Notes under the pieces: model-generated
What the model was told of the DNA's origin: nothing
The model's input: the letters and a program-made list of their open reading frames with translations, nothing else
Database searches by the model: none
Shown: piece by piece, positions 1-5,675 of the stretch
Layout of the letters: each line of letters starts with the position of its first letter
Numbering within the stretch: position 1 is the first letter of the stretch
Position numbers and translations under genes: made by a program
DNA from: Paludibacter sp.
Lineage (GTDB): Bacteria; Bacteroidota; Bacteroidia; Bacteroidales; Paludibacteraceae
Assembly: GCA_031284665.1 (NCBI GenBank)
Contig: JAITXR010000308.1
Span: 1 to 6,883 of the forward strand
DNA: 6,883 nucleotides
Reading direction: 5' to 3'

Positions 1-23
1 CTAAAAAAATGTAATTAATAGCA

Positions 24-344
24 ATGGGAAACGAAATAGCAAAAACCGACAACACTTTTTACGTTGAAATCAGCGAGTTGCTGCAACAGGCGCGAAACAC
101 TGCCTATCAGGCGGTGAATACCGTTATGGTAAATACTTATTGGCAAATCGGCAAGCGCGTTGTAGAGCAGGAACAGCACGGGCAAAACCGCGCAAATTAC
201 GGCGATTATCTCATTACCAATTTGTCGCGCTATTTGTCGGACAGCTTTGGCAAGGGCTTTTCGGAGGCAAATTTGTGGAATATGCGGCAGTTTTATATGA
301 CTTTCCCTGAATTCTCTACGCAGCGCGTAGAGAATCTCTATTAA
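24..344 (+). pseudogene. DUF1016 / YhcG-type PDDEXK nuclease protein, N-terminal fragment
   Basis: The 106 codons match the N-terminal domain of the DUF1016 (YhcG) family. Visible family landmarks are the early LLQQARNTAYQAVN helix, MVNTYWQIGKRVVEQEQHG at about 34-52, RANYGDYLI at 56-64 and FGKGFSEANLWNMRQFY at 75-91. The reading then enters the conserved FSTQRVENL motif at 97-105 and ends one residue later. Full family members run to roughly 330-380 residues, and their PDDEXK nuclease domain is in the missing C-terminal part, so this product should have no nuclease activity. The start at 24 follows an in-frame stop at 12-14 and has no visible Shine-Dalgarno site. Complete relatives are often found near restriction-modification loci and mobile DNA and are thought to act on DNA, but their exact role is not settled. 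I infer a decayed or deleted gene. A short surviving helical protein cannot be excluded. Confidence 0.85.
311..335. repeat. Perfect 10-bp inverted repeat with 5-base loop
   Basis: ATTCTCTACG at 311-320 is exactly complementary to CGTAGAGAAT at 326-335, with CAGCG between. It lies inside the codons for FSTQRVENL of the DUF1016 fragment and ends only a few bases before homology to that family stops. No T-run follows, so it is not a typical terminator. The conserved peptide may produce the palindrome by chance, but the position at the break is notable. Confidence 0.9.
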
Positions 345-400
345 CAAAAATGCTTACTTTGGAAAAACAAAAATTTATTGAAAAATAAAATATAAATAAT
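338..400. other. AT-rich junction between two truncated genes
   Basis: These bases separate the broken DUF1016 gene from the metG fragment. They hold stop codons for both reading frames: 342-344 closes the DUF1016 frame, and 386-388 is a stop in the same frame as metG. From 338 to 385 the metG frame reads LLTKMLTLEKQKFIEK. Its KMLTL resembles the KMLNL-like motif that often precedes this point in Bacteroidota methionyl-tRNA synthetases, so part of this stretch may be decayed metG sequence (inference). TTACTTTG at 354-361 is a near match to the Bacteroidota -7 element, but no TTTG lies at the right distance upstream. Confidence 0.5.
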
Positions 401-922
401 ATGACAGACAATAACAAACTTTCGTGGGCAGATTTCGGCAGAACTGATTTATTGCCCGCAGGACACAAATTGGGCGAAGTAGGGCTTTTGTTCGATAAAA
501 TTGAAGACGAGGCGATTACAGCGCAAATTCAAAAACTCGAAAACACAAAAAAAGCCAACGAAGTAGCCGAAAAAACCGCCAAGGCGGTAAAAGAAACTGT
601 TGCTTTTGAAGATTTTGAAAAACTCGACATCCGCATAGGAACAGTGTTAGAGTGTAGCAAAGTGCCAAAAGCCGATAAACTTTTACAGTTCAAAATCGAC
701 GATGGAATGGGCGGTCGCACTATTCTTTCGGGGATTGCCGCCTATTATCCCGAGCCTGAAAAACTTGTTGGAACACAGATTTGCTTTATCGCCAATTTTG
801 CTCCTCGAAAATTGCGAGGCATCGACAGCCAAGGTATGATTCTCAGTGCCGAAAGTACGGATGGCAAACTCACTTTATTGCAGGCAAATACCAAGATTGA
901 AAATGGAGCGGCAATAGTGTAA
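401..922 (+). CDS. metG: C-terminal part of methionyl-tRNA synthetase (tRNA-binding OB fold); catalytic domain absent
   Basis: The 173-residue product matches the last quarter of Bacteroidota methionyl-tRNA synthetase, which is usually about 680 residues. Residues 7-40, with LSWADFGRTDLLPAGHKLG and LLFDKIEDEAI, correspond to the end of the anticodon-binding region. Residues 41-67 are a charged, Lys- and Ala-rich linker. Residues 69-173 are the EMAP/Trbp111-type OB fold, with DIRIGTV (76-82), VPKADKL (88-94), SGIA (110-113) and NFAPRKLRGIDSQGMILSA (132-150). In the intact enzyme this tail binds tRNA and helps dimerise the protein. The Rossmann catalytic core with its HIGH and KMSKS motifs is missing, so this piece cannot charge tRNA. 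The OB fold itself looks undamaged. ATG at 401 is the first in-frame start after the stop at 386, and the sequence before it is A-rich. It may be a remnant of a disrupted gene, half of a split enzyme, or a free tRNA-binding protein. An intact metG or its N-terminal half should exist elsewhere. Confidence 0.88.
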   Translation: MTDNNKLSWADFGRTDLLPAGHKLGEVGLLFDKIEDEAITAQIQKLENTKKANEVAEKTAKAVKETVAFEDFEKLDIRIGTVLECSKVPKADKLLQFKIDDGMGGRTILSGIAAYYPEPEKLVGTQICFIANFAPRKLRGIDSQGMILSAESTDGKLTLLQANTKIENGAAIV

Positions 923-946
923 AAAGTCAAATTTGCGTTGCGCTAT

Positions 947-3406
947 TTACCTTAGTTTTGCCCCGACTTTATTTTCCAAATTACTGACAATCCGTTTCAT
1001 AATAGATTCTATTTGACTGTCAGTCAACGTTTTGTCTTTATCTTGAAGAGTAAAACTTATGGCATACGATTTTTTGCCTTCTGCGAGGTTTTTGCCTTCG
1101 TAAACGTCAAATAAAGTAACTGATTTTAAGATTTTTTGCTCTGCCTCGCGGGCTGCTTTTTCTATTTGGGTAAATTTAATATCGCTATCAATCAGCAGAG
1201 CCAAATCGCGGCGCACTTCGGGGAATTTTGAAATTTCGGCAAAGTGTACTTTGAATTGTGCAGTCTGTGCAAGCGTGCTATTCCACTCTAAATCAGCATA
1301 ATACACAGGTTGTTCGATGTCAAATTTTTTCAGGATTTTTGGATTTAAAATTCCCATTACTGCCAAGCGTACTCCTTGCCGGTTTTGCACAATTAACGCC
1401 TCGCTCAGCAGTTCGTCGGCATATTCGCTGCTTACTAATTTTTGCAAATCGAAACCAAGTCTGCGGAAAATATTTTCGACCTGCGCTTTAAGTTCAAAAA
1501 CGGATGATTGCGAGTCGGCAGTAGCCCAATTTGCTGCGTGCTGATTGCCGGTGAGCCATAATGCCAAATGATAATTTTCGGAATAAGCAGCAAGATTGTC
1601 TGTATCTTTCCGATTTTCAGCATTATAATAATAGCAGTTTCCAAATTCGTAAAACTTCAAATCTTTATTTTGACGATTAATATTATGAGCAATATTTTCA
1701 AGTCCACCGAAAAGCAATGTTTGTCGCATAACACTTAAATCGTTACTTAAAGCGTTAATAATGCGAACATTACGATTACTTGGGAATATCGTTAAATCGT
1801 TGTAATACGCGGCTTTTGTAAGCGAATTGTTGAGAATTTCGTTAAAGCCTTGTGCTGTAAGTTGTTCAGATATAGTGTTTTGCATTTTATGACTGTCGGG
1901 TTTTGTGCTGTAACTCAAATTCGACATCAGTTTATCGCTAATTTCTATATTATTATAGCCGTAAATCCGCAAAATATCTTCGATAACATCTACATCTCTC
2001 ATCACATCCACGCGATAAGCCGGAACTCGCAGCGAATAAATTCCGTTTTCAAAATTCAGAATTTCTATTTCTAATGCTTTGATTATCAATTCAATATTTT
2101 CGCGCCCGATTTCTTTTCCAATAAGCGAATTAATTTTATTAAACGATAATTGAACATCAAAAGGCATTATTTTTTCGGGATAAACATCGGCAATTTCGCT
2201 TGAAATTACTCCGCCTGCAATTTCCTGAATCAGCAAAGCGCAACGTTTGAGCACATAAATTGTACCGTCGGGGTCGCAGCCGCGCTCGTAACGAAACGAG
2301 GCATCGGTGTTAAGTCCGTGTCGGCGAGCGGTTTTGCGAATCGAAACAGGGTTAAAATACGCACTTTCGAGAAAAATATTTTGGGTCGATTCCGTAACAC
2401 CAGAATTAAGTCCACCAAACACACCGGCGATGCACATAGGTTTTTCAGCATCGCAAATCATCAAATCGGCAGCATTTAACTTGCGTTCCACGCCGTCGAG
2501 CGTAACAAACGAAGTGCCTTCGGGTAAGCAGCGAACGTGAATTTCGCCACCTGCAATTTTGTCGGCATCAAAGGCGTGCAGCGGTTGACCGAGTTCGTGC
2601 AACACAAAGTTTGTGGCATCCACAATATTATTTATCGGGCGCAAACCGATATTTGCAACTGCGGTTTTAAGCCATTCGGGCGATTCGCCAACTTTGACAC
2701 CCGAAATTGTAACGCCCGAATAACGTGGGCAGGCTTCGGGGTTTTGAACAACAACCGGAATTGTAAGTTGCTGACTGTCAAGCGTAAATTTCGACACATC
2801 CGGTTTTGTAAGTTTTATTTCCGAGTTGCGCAACGAAAAATAAGCCGCCAAATCGCGAGCCACACCGTAGTGCGAAGCAGCATCCACGCGGTTTGGAGTA
2901 ATATCAACTTCGAGAACATAATCGTTTTGAATATTGTAATAATCTTTTGCCAAAGTTCCAACTTTTGCATCGTCGGGCAGCACAATAATTCCGTCGTGGC
3001 TTGTGCCTATCCCGATTTCGTCGGCAGCGCACAACATTCCGAGCGATTCCACGCCACGAATTTTGGAGCGTTTGATAGTAAAACTTTCGTCGCCCGAATA
3101 AAGCACAGTCCCGATGGTGGCAACCACAACTTTTTGTCCTGCTGCCACATTTGGCGCACCGCACACAATTTGAAGTGCATCGCCACTGCCCGTGTTTACT
3201 GTCGTAACGTGCAGATGGTCAGAGTTTTCGTGAGCCTCGCAAGTAAGCACTTCGCCGATAATCAAGCCTTCGAGCCCTCCTTTAATTGATTGCACTTGGT
3301 CAATTCCGCCAACTTCTAAACCAATGGAAGTTAAAATTTTAGATAATTCTGCCGCTTCTACATTAATATTGATGTAGCGTTTAAGCCAATTATAAGAGAT
3401 ATTCAT
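947..3406 (-). CDS. pheT: Phenylalanine--tRNA ligase beta subunit
   Basis: This complete 819-residue protein has the usual bacterial PheT length and domain order. With PheS it forms the cytoplasmic (alpha-beta)2 enzyme that charges tRNA-Phe; the beta chain binds tRNA and removes mischarged tyrosine. Visible parts are the N-terminal segment MNISYNWLKRYI; the tRNA-binding OB fold at about 45-155 (HENSDHLHV at 59-67, VCGAPNVAAGQKV at 81-93); the B3/B4 editing region at about 215-395 with VDATN (262-266), GQPLHAFD (273-280) and FRYERGCDP (371-379); the B5 domain at about 413-488 ending in PAYRVDVMRDVDVIEDILRIYGY (462-484); the catalytic-like core at about 500-700, which is inactive in this family; and the anticodon-binding FDX-ACB domain at about 726-819 with FPEVRRDLALLID and LFDVYEGKNL. 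ATG at 3406 agrees with the family start, and the sequence before it is A-rich with no Shine-Dalgarno site. PheS is not adjacent. The gene is convergent with the metG fragment, with 24 bases between. Confidence 0.98.
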   Translation of the reverse strand: MNISYNWLKRYININVEAAELSKILTSIGLEVGGIDQVQSIKGGLEGLIIGEVLTCEAHENSDHLHVTTVNTGSGDALQIVCGAPNVAAGQKVVVATIGTVLYSGDESFTIKRSKIRGVESLGMLCAADEIGIGTSHDGIIVLPDDAKVGTLAKDYYNIQNDYVLEVDITPNRVDAASHYGVARDLAAYFSLRNSEIKLTKPDVSKFTLDSQQLTIPVVVQNPEACPRYSGVTISGVKVGESPEWLKTAVANIGLRPINNIVDATNFVLHELGQPLHAFDADKIAGGEIHVRCLPEGTSFVTLDGVERKLNAADLMICDAEKPMCIAGVFGGLNSGVTESTQNIFLESAYFNPVSIRKTARRHGLNTDASFRYERGCDPDGTIYVLKRCALLIQEIAGGVISSEIADVYPEKIMPFDVQLSFNKINSLIGKEIGRENIELIIKALEIEILNFENGIYSLRVPAYRVDVMRDVDVIEDILRIYGYNNIEISDKLMSNLSYSTKPDSHKMQNTISEQLTAQGFNEILNNSLTKAAYYNDLTIFPSNRNVRIINALSNDLSVMRQTLLFGGLENIAHNINRQNKDLKFYEFGNCYYYNAENRKDTDNLAAYSENYHLALWLTGNQHAANWATADSQSSVFELKAQVENIFRRLGFDLQKLVSSEYADELLSEALIVQNRQGVRLAVMGILNPKILKKFDIEQPVYYADLEWNSTLAQTAQFKVHFAEISKFPEVRRDLALLIDSDIKFTQIEKAAREAEQKILKSVTLFDVYEGKNLAEGKKSYAISFTLQDKDKTLTDSQIESIMKRIVSNLENKVGAKLR

Positions 3407-3426
3407 TTTATGTTTTATGTTTTATT
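3406..3426. repeat. Three tandem copies of a 7-bp unit at the pheT start
   Basis: On the + strand TTTTATG occurs at 3406-3412 and 3413-3419, followed by TTTTATT at 3420-3426. On the pheT strand this gives CATAAAA units directly in front of, and overlapping by one base, the start codon. It forms the A-rich stretch typical of Bacteroidota start regions. Confidence 0.75.
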
Positions 3427-3533
3427 GTACGATTATATATTAAGCGATATTTTGAATTTTATTTTTTTTCTGAATTACTATAATGATATGTTTTTGTAAT
3501 TTGGTCAAAACCAATATATTGTATTTCGTCGTA

Positions 3534-3600
3534 TCTTCTTGTCTTATTGCCTTTATGTTTATATAAAAGAGTGTTTGCGCTTAATAAATAAACAAGAAGA
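3534..3600 (-). promoter_or_regulatory. Long stem-loop in the likely pheT leader RNA
   Basis: ACAAGAAGA at 3592-3600 is exactly complementary to TCTTCTTGT at 3534-3542. Pairing continues inward for five more pairs if C3543 is bulged out, giving a 14-bp stem (3534-3548 with 3587-3600) and a loop of about 38 bases. If pheT starts at the promoter near 3641, this element lies in a leader of about 230 bases. No T-run follows the stem in the pheT direction, so it is not a simple terminator. Its role is unknown. It could affect RNA stability or translation, or it could be a protein-binding inverted repeat in DNA. Confidence 0.45.
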
Positions 3601-3640
3601 CAGAAAGTCAAAAAGACATATTTAATTGTTTTTTGAGTTG

Positions 3641-3671
3641 CAAAGATAATTGAAAAATTTTAGTTTTCAGT
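3641..3671 (-). promoter_or_regulatory. Candidate Bacteroidota-type promoter for pheT
   Basis: Read on the minus strand, 3648-3641 is TATCTTTG, an exact match to the -7 consensus TAnnTTTG. The -33 region 19 bases further upstream (3671-3668) reads ACTG, a poor match to TTTG. Transcription would begin near 3635, leaving a leader of about 230 bases before pheT. It is the only exact TAnnTTTG match I found on this strand of the gap. Confidence 0.5.
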
Positions 3672-3717
3672 TTCCGATTTTCAAGATTTTAATTAAAATG
3701 AATATTTTTTGCACATT

Positions 3718-3750
3718 CTTGTTGAGTTTGTGTAATTTTTGTTACTTTTG
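3718..3750 (+). promoter_or_regulatory. Candidate Bacteroidota-type promoter for the acyl-CoA synthetase gene
   Basis: TACTTTTG at 3743-3750 matches the -7 consensus TAnnTTTG exactly. CTTG at 3718-3721, 21 bases upstream, fits three of four positions of the -33 element TTTG. The predicted start near 3757 gives a leader of about 90 bases. No promoter-like element was found between this gene and the fadL-like gene behind it, so it may drive both. Confidence 0.55.
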
Positions 3751-3849
3751 TCGCCGCTTTAATTCCGTTAGAAATGTAATTATTAGGAATTTTTTCGAGC
3801 AAAATTAATTTGTAAATACTTAATATAGAACTCTATTTAATCAAAAATT

Positions 3850-5577
3850 ATGATTCAGGAAAATTTTATTCGTCTTTTTGAAGATTCGTTCCGTAATAAC
3901 TGGGAACTCCCCGCTTACAGCAATTATGGCGAAGATTTTACCATCACGTATGGCGATGTGGCAAAACGAGTAGCGCGGCTGCACATACTTTTCGAGCAAT
4001 GCCGTCTCAATAATGGCGACAGAGTGTCTCTTATCGGGCGCAACAATGCTAATTGGGCGATAACTTACATTGCTACAATTACTTATGGTGCAGTGATAGT
4101 GCCAATTTTGCAAGATTTTAACCCAAACGATATTCACCATATTATAAATCATTCGGAATCGACTTTGCTTTTTTGCAGCGATAATATTTGGGAAAATATC
4201 GAAGAGGACAAATTATCGACCGTGAAAGCAATATTTTCGCTTAATAATTTCCAGTGTTTAAATGTAGGCAATCAAATTCCTCGTGTGGAAGGCGAAGAAA
4301 TATTGCACGAACAATTAGTGAAAAAATATCTGCAACCGGATTATGTCAACACTTTGTTTCACGCCAAGTATTCGCAAGGTTTTCATCGTGATAATGTGCG
4401 CTATATCGACAAATCGAATGCCGAACTTGTATCGATAAACTACACTTCGGGCACTACCGGTTTTAGCAAAGGAGTAATGCTGAGCGGCAACGCCCTCGCC
4501 GGAAATATTACTTATGGTCTGCGCTCAAAAATCATACAACCGCGTTTTCAAATGATTTCGTTTTTGCCGCTTGCACACGCTTACGGTTGCGCATTTGAAT
4601 TTTTGGCATCCACTTGTGCCGGTTGTCATATTCACTTTATCGGCAAAATTCCTTCCCCAAAAATTTTGCTCAAAGCCTTTGCCGAAATTCGCCCAAACGC
4701 AGTATTGGCAGTGCCTCTTATTATCGAAAAACTGTACAAAAAACAAATTCAACCACTTTTGGCGCGCCCTTCGATGCGTTGGGTGTTGAGTATTCCCTTC
4801 CTCGATGCGCCTGTGCTGGCAATGATTCGCTCTAAACTTATTGATGCGTTTGGAGGCAATTTTTCGGATATTATTATTGGTGGCGCACCGCTGAACGCCG
4901 AAGTCGAAGAATTTTTTACAAAAATAAAATTCCCATTTACCGTTGGCTACGGGATGACCGAATGTGCTCCACTTATCAGCCATTGCGTAAGTAAAGAATT
5001 TGTGCCAAAATCGGCAGGCAAAGTGCTTGATATTATGCAAGTTAAAATCGATAATCCTGACCGCGATGGTGTGGGCGAAATTTGCGTAAAAGGCGAAAAT
5101 GTAATGATAGGATACTATAAAAACCCTGAAGCCACAAAGCAAATTTTTGATAACGATGGCTGGCTACATACCGGCGACTTGGGGACGATTGACAGCGAAG
5201 GGAATGTGTTTATTCGCGGGCGTAACAAATCGATGATTCTTGGGGCAAGCGGACAAAATATTTTCCCCGAAGAAATTGAATCGCGCCTCAACAATATGCC
5301 TTTTGTGATGGAAAGTCTTGTGATTGAGAGTAATCGTAAACTTATAGCATTGGTTTGTCCCGATTACGAAGCCGTTGATGCAGAGCATATTGACCACGCA
5401 CACCTCGAAGAACTGATGGAAGAAAATCGCAAAGCACTGAATGCCTCAGTAGCAGCATACGAAACAGTTTCGGAAATCAAACTCTATCCGCACGAATTTG
5501 AAAAAACACCAAAAAAGAGCATAAAACGATACTTATATTCAACCGGTTTCGGTGGAGAAAAAGCGGAGACAAAATAA
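3850..5577 (+). CDS. Long-chain fatty acid--CoA ligase (AMP-forming, FadD/FAA1-like)
   Basis: This complete 575-residue member of the ANL (acyl-adenylate-forming) superfamily would use ATP to turn fatty acids into acyl-AMP and then acyl-CoA, in the cytoplasm or at the inner membrane. The core motifs are present in order: the phosphate-binding loop YTSGTTGFSKGV (198-209), LPLAHAYG (239-246), GGAPLNAEVEEFF (344-356), the adenine-binding VGYGMTECAPLIS (365-377), WLHTGDLG with its ribose-binding aspartate (438-445), the hinge region FIRGRNKSMI (454-463), and GQNIFPEEIE (468-477). The C-terminal lid ends in EKTPKKSIKRYLY (551-563). There the lysine that normally precedes the final I/V-x-R appears as serine, with lysines just before it; I recall this pattern from Bacteroidota relatives. 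Length and start fit the family. The next gene, 98 bases downstream on the same strand, is a FadL-type channel, which supports a long-chain fatty acid substrate. Exact chain length cannot be read from sequence. Confidence 0.93.
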   Translation: MIQENFIRLFEDSFRNNWELPAYSNYGEDFTITYGDVAKRVARLHILFEQCRLNNGDRVSLIGRNNANWAITYIATITYGAVIVPILQDFNPNDIHHIINHSESTLLFCSDNIWENIEEDKLSTVKAIFSLNNFQCLNVGNQIPRVEGEEILHEQLVKKYLQPDYVNTLFHAKYSQGFHRDNVRYIDKSNAELVSINYTSGTTGFSKGVMLSGNALAGNITYGLRSKIIQPRFQMISFLPLAHAYGCAFEFLASTCAGCHIHFIGKIPSPKILLKAFAEIRPNAVLAVPLIIEKLYKKQIQPLLARPSMRWVLSIPFLDAPVLAMIRSKLIDAFGGNFSDIIIGGAPLNAEVEEFFTKIKFPFTVGYGMTECAPLISHCVSKEFVPKSAGKVLDIMQVKIDNPDRDGVGEICVKGENVMIGYYKNPEATKQIFDNDGWLHTGDLGTIDSEGNVFIRGRNKSMILGASGQNIFPEEIESRLNNMPFVMESLVIESNRKLIALVCPDYEAVDAEHIDHAHLEELMEENRKALNASVAAYETVSEIKLYPHEFEKTPKKSIKRYLYSTGFGGEKAETK

Positions 5578-5605
5578 ATCAAAGTTTAACTCATATCCGA
5601 AGCCA

Positions 5606-5670
5606 CAAATTATTAAACAATTAAATTATTAACAATTACTTATCAAATTATCAAACAATTAAATTATTAA
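5606..5670 (+). repeat. Direct repeat of 27 bp (two copies, one mismatch) before the fadL-like gene
   Basis: Copies at 5606-5632 and 5644-5670 agree at 26 of 27 positions; T5614 in the first is C5652 in the second. They are offset by 38 bases and separated by 11 bases (CAATTACTTAT). Both contain AAACAATTAAATTATTAA. The second copy ends five bases before the ATG at 5676. The whole 98-base gap is AT-rich, contains no clear terminator, and has no TAnnTTTG element. The repeat could be a protein-binding site or a product of local slippage. Confidence 0.9.
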
Positions 5671-5675
5671 ACATA

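Larger units (their letters stand above)
3407..3849. other. Gene-free divergent promoter region between pheT and the acyl-CoA synthetase gene
   Basis: No coding region is supported in these 443 bases, which are very AT-rich. They hold one TAnnTTTG element for each flanking gene, at 3641-3648 (-) and 3743-3750 (+), about 95 bases apart. They also hold a long stem-loop at 3534-3600, and a small 5-bp hairpin with a 4-base loop at 3501-3514 (TTGGT, ACCAA) that has no T-run on either side. A weak 6-bp inverted repeat, AATTCC at 3761-3766 with GGAATT at 3786-3791, is followed by a short T-run in the likely leader of the acyl-CoA synthetase gene. I see no tRNA or recognisable riboswitch. Confidence 0.7.

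Noticed and set aside
350..388. Twelve-codon open frame MLTLEKQKFIEK as a small gene or leader peptide
   Set aside because: Too short and unsupported. Its position at a gene break makes leftover sequence more likely.
923..946. Possible bidirectional terminator between metG tail and pheT
   Set aside because: Only GCG-TTG-CGC with three G-C pairs and a mismatched AT extension can form. The nearest T-run in the pheT direction is several bases away. Too weak to call.
2537..3289. Open frame of 250 codons on the + strand
   Set aside because: It lies wholly antisense inside pheT, which is a certain gene. The product is rich in Cys, His, Phe and Asn without any recognisable domain, as expected for a reverse-strand shadow.
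3761..3795. Inverted repeat followed by TTTTT in the acyl-CoA synthetase leader, as an attenuator
   Set aside because: The stem is only six pairs, four of them A-T, with a 19-base loop. In such AT-rich sequence this is expected by chance.
3407..3849. T-box, tRNA or CRISPR-like element in the long gap
   Set aside because: No tRNA-like fold, no T-box consensus and no regularly spaced repeats were found; the repeats present are single stem-loops.
4525..5142. Open frame of 205 codons on the - strand
   Set aside because: It is antisense to the core of the acyl-CoA synthetase, with biased Phe/His/Asn/Lys composition and no domain, so it is a shadow.
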